Shown here in pieces: positions 7,300 to 15,256 of a stretch of 42,839 nucleotides of DNA (the first letter of the stretch is position 1; each line of letters begins with the position of its first letter). The position numbers and the translations under genes are program-made. The DNA comes from Opitutia bacterium (lineage in GTDB: Bacteria > Verrucomicrobiota > Verrucomicrobiia > Opitutales > Opitutaceae): the NCBI GenBank assembly GCA_016199925.1, contig JACQFT010000245.1, positions 1-42,839 of the forward strand, written 5' to 3'. Below the pieces are notes generated by a model that worked only from the letters and a program-made list of their open reading frames with translations, made no database searches and was not told the origin of the DNA.

Positions 7300-10200
7300 G
7301 TGAAGAACAAAAAAATTGTCTGGATGGCGCTCGCGGCGGTGCCGCTGCTCGTCGGCGCGGCGGGGCTGGCGGGTTGGCTGACGGGGACGCCGTCGCTGCT
7401 CGCGTTGGCGCCCGGGCATCCGCCGATGGTGTTTCCCGTCGCGGTGGCGCTGGTGCTTTTGGGGGCGGCGGGGCTGGCCCTGGTGGCCGGGCGGTCGCGG
7501 GGCGTGCAGTGGCCCGCGGCGGGGCTGGTGGCGCTGGGCACGGCGACGATGCTGGAGTATGCGCTGGACCGCCCGCTCGGGGTAGAACCGGTCTGGCTGG
7601 CGCACGCGCTCGGGATCGCGATCCGGCGGATGTCGCTGTTTTCGGCCGTCGCCAGCGTGCTGCTCGGGAGCGCGCTGCTGCTGGCCACGCTGGGGCGGCG
7701 CCGACGGCCGGGAGCGGTGGTGATGCTGGCGGCCACGGCTGCGGCCATCGCCACTCTCGCGGCGAGCCGCTACGCGGCCAACTTGGAATTTCCGACCGCG
7801 TGGAATCAGTTGACGGGAATGTCGCCCCTCGCGGCGGGCAGTTTTCTCGGCGGGGCGGCGGTGCTGCTCGGCTGGGTGCGTCGCCAGATGCCCGAGCAGG
7901 AGCGGTCGGCGGCGGACGCGTTGGGGTTCTACGCGCTGGCCGCCGTGACGGTGCTGGGCGTGGGCGTGGCGACCTGGAAAAGCAACCAGTTGGACCGCGA
8001 GGCCAGTGAATTGATCGGCCCGACCCAAGAGGTGATCGCGTCGATGAACTATGTGGAGCTGTGCCTCACGCGGTTGGAGTCGGCCTCGCGGGGCTTCTCG
8101 CTGAGCCGGCAGGAATTCCATCTGCACTATTTCGCCGACATGAGCCGCCGGCTGGAGGCGGAGTTGCGCTGGCTCCAACGGCTCGTGTCCGACGACCCGG
8201 CGCAGGCGGCGCGCGCCGCGGAGGTGCGGCGGCTCGCCGAGGCCAAGCGCGACCATATGCGGGGGACGATCGCGCGAATCCAGGCGGGCGCGGTCGAGTT
8301 CAAGCCGGAGTCGTTCCAGCAGCCGACGGGGCCGGGGCTGATGGCCGCGTTGCGGGCGAAGGTGAACGAAATGGAGACGGCGCAGCGGGCGCTCCTGAAA
8401 AAACGCCTGAGCGAGGCCGACCGCGCCGCCGAACTGACCAACCGGGCGATCATCAACGGCGGGCTGCTCGCGGCGGCGCTGGTGGGGGTCGCGCTCTATT
8501 TTACCCGGCGCGTCGACCTCGCGCGGCTCGCGGCGCAGGACGGACTCCAGCGGGCGAACGCGACCCTCGAACAGCGGGTCGCGGCCCGCACGGCCGAACT
8601 GCAGACGGCGGTGGACACCCTTGTCGCGCGCGAGCGCAGCCGGCGTTTCATGGCCGACGCCATCCCGCAGCCGGTGTGGACGGTGTTGCCCGACGGATCG
8701 GCCGAGACGTTCAACCGCAGTTGGTGCGACTATACCGGGCTGACGGAGCAGCAGTCGAAGGAGGGGGGCTGGGCGCAGGTGGTGCATCCGGACGATGCGC
8801 CGGAGACGCGGCGGCGCGCGCGCGCGATCATCGCGCAGGGCGTCGAAGGCGGCGGCGAATACCGGCTGCGCCGCGCCGGCGACGGCGCCTACCGCTGGAT
8901 GGTCTGGCGCGCCCGGCCGGAGCATGACGACGCCGGCCGGCTGGTCCGCTGGGTCGGCACCTCGATCGACATCCACGACCAGCGCGCCGCCGCCGCCGAG
9001 TTGGAGCAACGCGTGCGTGAACGCACGGCCGAGCTGCAGGCGAGCGAGGAGCGGTTCCGCAGCGCCTTCAACTCCGCCGGGATCGGCATGGACATCGTGG
9101 ACCTCCACGGCCGGTGGGTGCGGGTCAACCAGACGCTCTGCGACATCGTCGGCTACTCCGAGGCCGAGCTGATGGGGAAGACCTATCTGGATGTCACCCA
9201 CCCCGACGATGTCGCCGCGGGCCGGGAGCACGCGCAGCGGCTGCTCGACGGCCGAGCGCGCTCGTTCCAGTTCGAGAAACGCTATTTTCACCGCGCCGGC
9301 CATACGGTCTGGGTGAACCTGACCTCCTCCTTGGTGCGGGATTCCGCGGGCGCGCCCGTGCATTTCGTGTCGCAGATCGAGGACATCAGCGCCCGCAAAA
9401 AGCTCGAGGCCGCGTTGCGCGAGAGCGAGGAGCGGGTGCGGTTGGCGGCGGCGGTCGCGGGCGTCGGCGTGTGGGCGTGGGATTTGCGCAGCCAGCAGAT
9501 ATCCTGGGACGAACGGATGTTCGCCCTCTACGGGTTGCCCGCCGCGCCGGGCGGCCAGGTGGACTATGCCGTCTGGGCCGGGGCGCTCACGCCGGCAGAC
9601 TTGGCGCGGGAGGAAGCGATTCTGCGCGAAACCGTGCAACAGCGCGGCCGCTCCCAGCGGGAGTTCCGCATCCGGCGCCGGTCGGACGGCGCGAGCCGGC
9701 TCCTCCAAGCCGCCGAGATGGTAGTCTGCAACGCCGCGGGCGAGGCCGTGCGGGTCGTGGGCGTCAACCGCGACGTCACCGATCTGCGGCAGGCGGAGAC
9801 GGCGCTGCGGGCGAGCGAGGAGCGTCTGTCGAACGTGTTCCGCGCGATGGCGGACGGCCTCATGCTCCACGACGCGGCCGGCCGGATCACCGAGTGCAAC
9901 GCCGCGGCGGAGCGCATCCTCGGCCTGCCGCGCGCGCAGTTGCTCGGCAGCGTCTCGCTCGAACTGCTCCGGCGGACGGTCCGCGAGGACGGCACCGACT
10001 TCCCCGGCGCCGAGCACCCGGCGGCGGTCACGCTGCGCACCGGCCAGCCGCAGCACGACGTTGTGATGGGCGTGCAGCAGCCCGACGGCGCCCGGACCTG
10101 GATCTCGATCAACACCGAGCCGCTGGCCGGCGCGGAGGCCGGGGCCCGCTCGGTGGTCTGCAGTTTTGCCGACATCACCGAGCGCAAGCACCTGCTCGAC

Positions 10201-12201
10201 CGGCTCGCGGTGGCGCGCGACCAGGCGCTCGAGGGCTCGCGGCTGAAATCGGAGTTCCTCGCCAGCATGAGCCACGAGATCCGCACGCCGATGAACGGCA
10301 TCATCGGCATGTCGGGCCTGTTGATGGAAACCCGCCTGACGCCCGAGCAGCAGGAGATGGGTCTGGTGATCCAGAACAGCGCCGAGAGTCTGCTGACGAT
10401 CATCAACGACATTCTGGATTTCTCGAAAATCGAGGCGGGCAAGCTGCGCATCGAACCGGTCGACTTCGAGCTCAAGCCGCTCGTCGAGGAGACGCTCGCG
10501 CTGCTCGCGCCGCGCGCCCACGAGAAGGGCCTCGAGCTGCTCTGCGACCTCGACCCGCGGCTCGACCTCACGCTCCGCGGCGACGCGGGCCGGGTCCGGC
10601 AGGTGCTGCTCAACCTCACGGGCAACGGCATCAAGTTCACCGAGCGCGGCGAGGTGGTCGTCGCGGCGAAGTGTCTGCACGAGTCCGCCGAACGCGTCGT
10701 GCTGCGCCTCGAGGTCGCCGACACCGGGATCGGCATCCCCCCCGCGGCGCAGCGGCAACTCTTCCAGCCCTTCACCCAGGCCGACGGTTCGACGACGCGC
10801 CGCTTCGGCGGCACCGGCCTGGGGCTCGCGATCTCGCGGCAGTTGGTCGAGCTCATGGGCGGCGAAATCGGTTTCCACAGCGCCGACGGTGCGGGCTCCA
10901 CGTTCTGGTTCCAACTCGAGCTGCAAAAACGCCCGGCGCCGGCCGCCGCCTCCCGGCCGCCGCTTGCGTCCGGCCTGCGCCTGCTCGTGGTCGATGACAA
11001 TGCCAACAACCGCCGCATCCTCGCCGGCCAACTGCAGTCCTTCGGCGTCGCCTGCGAGGCCGCCGCCAGCGCCGCCGCCGCCCTGGAGACCCTGCGCGCC
11101 GCCGCGGCCCGCGGCGCCCCCTTTGATCTCGCGCTGCTCGACTGGCACATGCCCGACATCGACGGCCTGGGCCTCGCCGTGGAAATCCGCGCCGACCCGG
11201 CCGTGGCCGCGACGCCGCTCGTCATGCTGTCGTCCTCCGCGGTGCCGATCGACACGCCAACCGTCGAGGCCGTGCGGTTCGCCGCGCTCCTCACCAAACC
11301 CGTGCGCGAGGCCCAACTGCATCGCACGCTCCTGCGCGTCCTCGGAAGCGGGGCGCGCGCCGCCGCCCCGGCCCCGGCCCCGGCGGGCCCGCCCTCCGGG
11401 AGCGGCGGACTCCGCCTCCTCGTCGCCGAGGACAACCCGACCAACCAGCTCGTCGTCCGCCGGTTTCTCGAGCGCATGGGCCACGCGATCGACCTCGCCA
11501 GCAACGGCGAAGAGACCCTCGCCCAGCTCGCGCGCAAACCCTACGACGCCGTGCTGATGGACTGCCAGATGCCCGGGATGGACGGCTACACCGCCACCAA
11601 GCGCATCCGGTCCGGCGAACTCCCGGGCGTCAACCCGCGCATTCCCGTGATCGCGCTCACCGCCTACGCCATGCCGAGCGACCGCCTGAAATGCCTCGCC
11701 GCCGGCATGGACGAATACGTGGCCAAGCCCCTGCGCGCCGCCGAACTCGCCGAGGCCCTCCGCCGCTGCGGCCTGCACAGCGACAGCAGCGGAAACGGCG
11801 AACCGCCGCCCGCCGCCGCGCCCGCGCTCGTTTTCACCGCCGGCGATCTCCTCGATCCGCGGCAGATCGAGCAGTTGCGCTCGCTGCCCGGGCAGGGCGC
11901 CGGCTCGCTCCTGCACGATCTCATCCGGCTCTTTCTCGCCGAGGTGCCGGGCACCCTCTCCCGGCTCGGCGACCAGTGGGAACGCCGCGCGGGCGACGAA
12001 CTCGTGATGACCGCGCACCGGCTCGCCGGCGCCTGCGCCAACCTCGGCGCGACCGACCTGCGGGCCGCCGCCCTCGCCGTCGAGCACGCCGGGCGCGCGG
12101 GCCTCTGGTCCGACCTGCCCGACCGCCTCGCGCAGACCGACCGCGAGTGGCTGCGCCTGCAGCACCACCTGGAAAATTTCCCCCCGGAGACCATTGCATG
12201 A
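7300..12201 (+). CDS. Hybrid sensor histidine kinase: 7TM-CHASE3-like-PAS x4-HisKA-HATPase-REC-REC-Hpt
   Basis: This 1633-residue membrane kinase starts with GTG. About seven hydrophobic segments (residues 8-225) precede a helical extracytoplasmic CHASE3-like region (to ~385) and one more membrane helix (AIINGGLLAAALVGVALYF). Four PAS/PAC modules follow (about 445-560, 590-705, 710-825, 835-960). HisKA has SMSHEIRTPMNG with the phospho-acceptor His992; the ATPase has NLTGNGIKFTERG, DTGIGIP and GGTGLGLAIS. Receiver domains carry Asp1281 (LLDWHMPDIDG) and Asp1421 (LMDCQMPGMDG). A C-terminal Hpt domain has His1573 in AHRLAGACANLGA, where the usual Lys is Ala. All phosphorelay residues are thus present. 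The stop overlaps the start of the response regulator by 4 bp (ATGA), so that protein is the likely output. The start lacks a clear ribosome site; an in-frame ATG lies at 7324. Confidence 0.93.
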   Translation: MKNKKIVWMALAAVPLLVGAAGLAGWLTGTPSLLALAPGHPPMVFPVAVALVLLGAAGLALVAGRSRGVQWPAAGLVALGTATMLEYALDRPLGVEPVWLAHALGIAIRRMSLFSAVASVLLGSALLLATLGRRRRPGAVVMLAATAAAIATLAASRYAANLEFPTAWNQLTGMSPLAAGSFLGGAAVLLGWVRRQMPEQERSAADALGFYALAAVTVLGVGVATWKSNQLDREASELIGPTQEVIASMNYVELCLTRLESASRGFSLSRQEFHLHYFADMSRRLEAELRWLQRLVSDDPAQAARAAEVRRLAEAKRDHMRGTIARIQAGAVEFKPESFQQPTGPGLMAALRAKVNEMETAQRALLKKRLSEADRAAELTNRAIINGGLLAAALVGVALYFTRRVDLARLAAQDGLQRANATLEQRVAARTAELQTAVDTLVARERSRRFMADAIPQPVWTVLPDGSAETFNRSWCDYTGLTEQQSKEGGWAQVVHPDDAPETRRRARAIIAQGVEGGGEYRLRRAGDGAYRWMVWRARPEHDDAGRLVRWVGTSIDIHDQRAAAAELEQRVRERTAELQASEERFRSAFNSAGIGMDIVDLHGRWVRVNQTLCDIVGYSEAELMGKTYLDVTHPDDVAAGREHAQRLLDGRARSFQFEKRYFHRAGHTVWVNLTSSLVRDSAGAPVHFVSQIEDISARKKLEAALRESEERVRLAAAVAGVGVWAWDLRSQQISWDERMFALYGLPAAPGGQVDYAVWAGALTPADLAREEAILRETVQQRGRSQREFRIRRRSDGASRLLQAAEMVVCNAAGEAVRVVGVNRDVTDLRQAETALRASEERLSNVFRAMADGLMLHDAAGRITECNAAAERILGLPRAQLLGSVSLELLRRTVREDGTDFPGAEHPAAVTLRTGQPQHDVVMGVQQPDGARTWISINTEPLAGAEAGARSVVCSFADITERKHLLDRLAVARDQALEGSRLKSEFLASMSHEIRTPMNGIIGMSGLLMETRLTPEQQEMGLVIQNSAESLLTIINDILDFSKIEAGKLRIEPVDFELKPLVEETLALLAPRAHEKGLELLCDLDPRLDLTLRGDAGRVRQVLLNLTGNGIKFTERGEVVVAAKCLHESAERVVLRLEVADTGIGIPPAAQRQLFQPFTQADGSTTRRFGGTGLGLAISRQLVELMGGEIGFHSADGAGSTFWFQLELQKRPAPAAASRPPLASGLRLLVVDDNANNRRILAGQLQSFGVACEAAASAAAALETLRAAAARGAPFDLALLDWHMPDIDGLGLAVEIRADPAVAATPLVMLSSSAVPIDTPTVEAVRFAALLTKPVREAQLHRTLLRVLGSGARAAAPAPAPAGPPSGSGGLRLLVAEDNPTNQLVVRRFLERMGHAIDLASNGEETLAQLARKPYDAVLMDCQMPGMDGYTATKRIRSGELPGVNPRIPVIALTAYAMPSDRLKCLAAGMDEYVAKPLRAAELAEALRRCGLHSDSSGNGEPPPAAAPALVFTAGDLLDPRQIEQLRSLPGQGAGSLLHDLIRLFLAEVPGTLSRLGDQWERRAGDELVMTAHRLAGACANLGATDLRAAALAVEHAGRAGLWSDLPDRLAQTDREWLRLQHHLENFPPETIA

Positions 12202-12797
12202 AAATCCTCGTGGCTGAAGACGACAACATCGCCCGGCTCGTGCTCGAGTCCGCCCTCCGCAAACTCGGCCACGAACCGGTCGCCGCCCGGGACGGCAACG
12301 AGGCGTGGTCCCTGTTCTGCGCGGCGCCCGGGCGCGTGATCGTGAGCGACTGGATGATGCCGGGCCTCGACGGCCTGGAACTCTGCCGCCGCGTGCGCGC
12401 GCACAAGACCGACTACGTCTATTTCATTCTCCTGACCAGCCTCTCGGCCAACACCGAGAACCGGCACGCGGCAGTCGAGGCCGGTGTGGACGATTTCCTC
12501 TCGAAGCCCATCGACCAGCAGGAACTGTGGATGCGCCTGCGCGTCGCCGAGCGCATCCTCCAGTTCACGACGCAGGTCCGCGAGCTCGAGTCGTTCCTCC
12601 CGATCTGCGGCTATTGCAAAAAAATCCGTGACGACAGCAACTACTGGCAGCAGGTCGAGAGCTACTTCAAGCAGAAGCAAGGCACGCAGTTCAGCCACAG
12701 CGTCTGCCCCGACTGCATGGAGCGCGTCATCCGCCCGCAACTCGCGGCGCTCGGCCTGGACCTGGACCAGGCGAAGAAAGTTTCGCCGCAGAAATAG
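12198..12797 (+). CDS. Response regulator with Cys-rich C-terminal tail
   Basis: The 199-residue protein begins with a receiver domain (MKILVAEDDNIARLVLESAL; phospho-acceptor Asp in VSDWMMPGLDG; Lys in FLSKPID). Instead of a DNA-binding domain it has a helix and a short module ICGYCKKIRDDSNYW..QVE-Y, then FSHSVCPDCMERV. Such a C-x2-C/C-x2-C tail is common on stand-alone receivers next to multi-PAS kinases and may bind metal. It overlaps the hybrid kinase by 4 bp and is surely co-transcribed, so it is probably phosphorylated through the kinase or its Hpt domain. The output mechanism is unknown. Confidence 0.9.
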   Translation: MKILVAEDDNIARLVLESALRKLGHEPVAARDGNEAWSLFCAAPGRVIVSDWMMPGLDGLELCRRVRAHKTDYVYFILLTSLSANTENRHAAVEAGVDDFLSKPIDQQELWMRLRVAERILQFTTQVRELESFLPICGYCKKIRDDSNYWQQVESYFKQKQGTQFSHSVCPDCMERVIRPQLAALGLDLDQAKKVSPQK

Positions 12798-12876
12798 CCG
12801 GCAACCGGCGTTGATCCGGAGCCGGCGCGCCGTCTGACGTCCGCAATCGTGGGCGGAGGCAACGGTGGACGTCTTG

Positions 12877-12976
12877 TTTCACCACGGATTACCCGGATCG
12901 AGACGGATCATGCGCGGATGCTCGATGCCAAGATCGAAGAGTGCATCCGTCGAAATCCGTGGGATCCGTGGTGAAA
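12877..12976. repeat. Inverted repeat of the ACCACGGAT type
   Basis: TTTCACCACGGAT (12877-12889) and ATCCGTGGTGAAA (12964-12976) are perfect 13-bp arms around about 75 bp that contain further GGAT/ATCC units. A second copy of this repeat type lies at 18762-18897. It sits between the response regulator and the convergent phosphodiesterase gene, so it may also serve as a terminator. Confidence 0.7.
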
Positions 12977-13019
12977 AATGCTGACGTTCGCGGCGAGGGC
13001 GTCGCGTCCCCCGAGAAGC

Positions 13020-14264
13020 TCAGCGCCGCAACGCCGCGCGCACCAGCGATTCGTCGCCGTCGTTCGGCGCGGGCGTGATGCCCAGCGCCGCGCAGAGAAG
13101 ATTGTAGACCTGGATGTTTTCCACATTGGGTATTTCGACGCCGCGCCGGAACGCCGGGCCGCTCGCGATGAACAGCGCGCCCATGTTCGGCGCCGCCGGA
13201 TCGTAGCCGTGCGCGCCGCGTTCCATCGTCGCCCGCTTCACGCGCAGGTAGTCGCGGGTCGTGATATACCAGCCCGGCTCGGCGCTGAGAATCACCGGCG
13301 CGATGCGGCCGCTGGCGCGGTAGTGCAGGCGCTCCGGCACCTCGTCGCGCAACCAGACGTTCCAGTGCGGACTCTTGCCGCGAAATTTGGCGGCGAGCTC
13401 CTCCGCCGTGCCGTGCGTCGGCCGCAGCGCGGCGTTCGGCCCGGCGAAATCGACGGTGAAGTCGGAAAGCGGAGCGAACTCGTCGAGCAGGATCGTGCGG
13501 TCGGGGCTCACCGGCTCCATCCCGTGGTCGGAGACGAGCACGAGGTTCGCCGTGTCGCGCAGGCCGAGTTTCGCCAGACCCTCGAGCAGGCGTGCGACGC
13601 CGGCATCGGCCTCGGCGACGGCCGCGCCGGTCTCGGGCGCGTCGGGGCCGAAGGTGTGGCCTTGGTGGTCGACGAGGTCGAAGTAGAGCGTGGCGAATTT
13701 CGGGCGCTGGTCCGGCGGCAGCGCCAGCCACGCGAGCAAGCCGTCAACGCGCTCCGCGACGGTCAGCTTGCCGTCGAACGGTCGGAAGAACGACGGCCGC
13801 ACGCCGCGGATCGCCGTCTCCGAGCCCGGCCAGAAAAAGCACGCGCTGCGCACGCCCTGTTTCTCGGCCGTGATCCAGACCGGCTCGCCGCCCTCCCACC
13901 AGCGCGGGTCGATGGCGGACTCGTGGGACTTGTAGATGAATTTCGCGCCGAGCGCCGGATCGAAGAAAGTGTTGCCGACGATGCCGTGGTGCTCGGGCCA
14001 CAGCCCGGTGACGAGCGTGTAGTGGTTGGGAAACGTGAGCGAGGGGAAGCTCGGCGTCATCCGCGTCGCGTGCACGCCGCCGGCGGCGAGCGCACGCAGC
14101 GTCGGCGCGGGATATTTTCGCAGGTAGTCCCAGCGGAAACCGTCGATCGAGATCAGGATGAGCGGGCCCTTCGGTGCGGCGGCGGGCCGGGGCGTCGTGC
14201 ACGACGCGCACAGCAGAACGAGGCCGGCGAGAAACAGGACGAGCGCGGTTGGATGACGCGGCAT
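13020..14264 (-). CDS. Lipid-anchored alkaline phosphatase-superfamily nucleotide pyrophosphatase/phosphodiesterase
   Basis: This 414-residue protein has an N-terminal lipoprotein-like signal (ALVLFLAGLVLLCASC), suggesting membrane anchoring outside the cytoplasm. The mature part begins LILISIDGFRWDYL (metal Asp) and has TFPNHYTLVTGLWPEHHGI with the likely nucleophile Thr. Further metal ligands are in DLVDHQGHTFGP, VSDHGM and GAHGYDP. This order is that of ectonucleotide pyrophosphatase/phosphodiesterase (NPP) enzymes, which cleave phosphodiester or pyrophosphate bonds of nucleotides or phospholipid head groups; the exact substrate cannot be told. I use the ATG at 14264; a TTG six codons upstream is possible but less likely. 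It is divergent from slyX, with 79 bp between. Confidence 0.88.
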   Translation of the reverse strand: MPRHPTALVLFLAGLVLLCASCTTPRPAAAPKGPLILISIDGFRWDYLRKYPAPTLRALAAGGVHATRMTPSFPSLTFPNHYTLVTGLWPEHHGIVGNTFFDPALGAKFIYKSHESAIDPRWWEGGEPVWITAEKQGVRSACFFWPGSETAIRGVRPSFFRPFDGKLTVAERVDGLLAWLALPPDQRPKFATLYFDLVDHQGHTFGPDAPETGAAVAEADAGVARLLEGLAKLGLRDTANLVLVSDHGMEPVSPDRTILLDEFAPLSDFTVDFAGPNAALRPTHGTAEELAAKFRGKSPHWNVWLRDEVPERLHYRASGRIAPVILSAEPGWYITTRDYLRVKRATMERGAHGYDPAAPNMGALFIASGPAFRRGVEIPNVENIQVYNLLCAALGITPAPNDGDESLVRAALRR

Positions 14265-14343
14265 GGGCGTCGAAGGTCGCAAAGAACGCGGCCGAGGGGA
14301 AGTTTATCTTGGCGTGCGGCGCATTCTCCGCGTGAATGCCGCC

Positions 14344-14547
14344 ATGAACGACAGCGAACGCCTGACGCGCCTCGAAGAGCGCTACGTCCACTTGCAGCGC
14401 CACGTGGGCGAGCAGGACAAGGCGATGCTCGAGTTCGCCGAAGAGCTCGCGAAGTTGCGGCAGGAACTGGCGATGCTCCGCGCCCAGCGCGCGGCGCCCG
14501 CTGAAGGCGGGGAATCGCGCGAAGACGAGCGCCCGCCGCACTACTGA
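14344..14547 (+). CDS. slyX: SlyX family protein
   Basis: A 67-residue acidic coiled-coil protein: RLTRLEERYVHLQRHVGEQD, then heptad-rich helix AKLRQELAMLRAQ and the diagnostic C-terminal PPHY shared with proteobacterial SlyX. The molecular role of SlyX is not established. I use the ATG at 14344, since the upstream GTG is only four codons away and gives no better family match. The protein is cytoplasmic. The gene stands alone between the divergent phosphodiesterase and a palindromic-repeat cluster. Confidence 0.82.
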   Translation: MNDSERLTRLEERYVHLQRHVGEQDKAMLEFAEELAKLRQELAMLRAQRAAPAEGGESREDERPPHY

Positions 14548-14597
14548 GCGCGCAGTTGTCGCGGGGTCACAGGCCCCGCCGCGAAGCCGATGGTTGC

Positions 14598-14740
14598 TCT
14601 GTGGGGCAGCGAGTTTGCTCGCGCTCTTTTTCAACGCGCGCCCAAGGGCGCTGGCCCACGCGATCCAAGACAGGCGGGGTCAGGCTTGCCCGCCGTAGGC
14701 ATGCGAAGGAGGGCGACCCGCCCTACCAATATCGCAGGGA
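14598..14740. repeat. Cluster of palindromic repeats (CTGTGGGGCAGCGAG type and others)
   Basis: The unit at 14598-14668 (CTGTGGGGCAGCGAGTTTGC ... GCGCTGGCCCACGCGATCCA) occurs inverted at 27349-27420 with high identity and contains two small hairpins. It is followed by GGCGGGGTCAGGCTTGCCCGCC and AGGGCGACCCGCCCTACC, further short GC palindromes. I see no gene in 14548-14751. Confidence 0.7.
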
Positions 14741-14751
14741 GCGGCGACAGC

Positions 14752-15120
14752 TCAGTCGTCGTCGCGAGTCCAGGCGCGGGAGAAAATTTCCGCCTCGGTC
14801 TCGGTGATCTCGCCGTTGCGGTCGGAGTCGGCGAAGGCGACGGCCTTGTTGAAAATCGCGTTCGGGCCGGTGACGGTGCGGTGTTCGAGGTCGATGAGGA
14901 TCAGGTTGACGCCGGTGTGCTTCTCCGTGCGGCGGCGGGAATCCGGGGTGCGCTGGAGCGCCTCGTAGAAGACGCGGCCGGCTTTCTCGGTCGCGAAGGA
15001 TATTTTGGCGCGCTCCGGCTCGGTGTAACTCGTCTCGGTGTGCGAGATGCAGCCGGTGCCGGCACCGAGCGCGAGCAAGCCGAAAGAAAGGATCAGGGCG
15101 GATTTCAGTTGTTTGGTCAT
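14752..15120 (-). CDS. Small lipoprotein with a single EF-hand loop
   Basis: The 122-residue protein has a lipoprotein signal (ILSFGLLALGAGTGC), so it should be lipid-anchored after cleavage before Cys. Near the C-terminus DSDRNGEITETEAE fits a canonical 12-residue EF-hand calcium loop (D-x-D-x-N-G-x-I-x-x-x-E). The middle part (VNLILIDLEHRTVTGPNAIF) is not a family I know. A calcium-binding envelope lipoprotein is a reasonable description; its role is unknown. It is followed downstream by the repeat cluster at 14598-14740 and preceded by a 60-bp perfect hairpin repeat (15187-15246), so it is probably transcribed alone. Confidence 0.75.
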   Translation of the reverse strand: MTKQLKSALILSFGLLALGAGTGCISHTETSYTEPERAKISFATEKAGRVFYEALQRTPDSRRRTEKHTGVNLILIDLEHRTVTGPNAIFNKAVAFADSDRNGEITETEAEIFSRAWTRDDD

Positions 15121-15186
15121 AGGCCGGACACAGTCGTCCGTCCGCCAAGGACACGCGGTCTCACGCAGAGTCGCAGAAGTTTTTGT

Positions 15187-15246
15187 GTAGCGCGGTGCTT
15201 CAGCCCGCGTTCAGCGCGTAGTCCGCGGGCTGAAGCACCGCGCTAC
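15187..15246. repeat. Perfect 23-bp-arm palindrome
   Basis: Arms at 15187-15209 (starting GTAGCGCGGTGCTTCAGCCC) and 15224-15246 are perfectly complementary over 23 bp with a 14-base loop. It lies 10 bp beyond the stop codon of the minus-strand gene at 15257 and may double as its terminator. Confidence 0.75.
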
Positions 15247-15256
15247 CTAAAGGCGC

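Noticed and set aside
7147-12168. Very long open frame (about 1670 codons) on the minus strand opposite the hybrid kinase
   Set aside because: High third-position GC leaves the antisense frame free of stops; the translation is Arg/Gly/His-rich with no motifs, while the plus strand encodes clear kinase domains.
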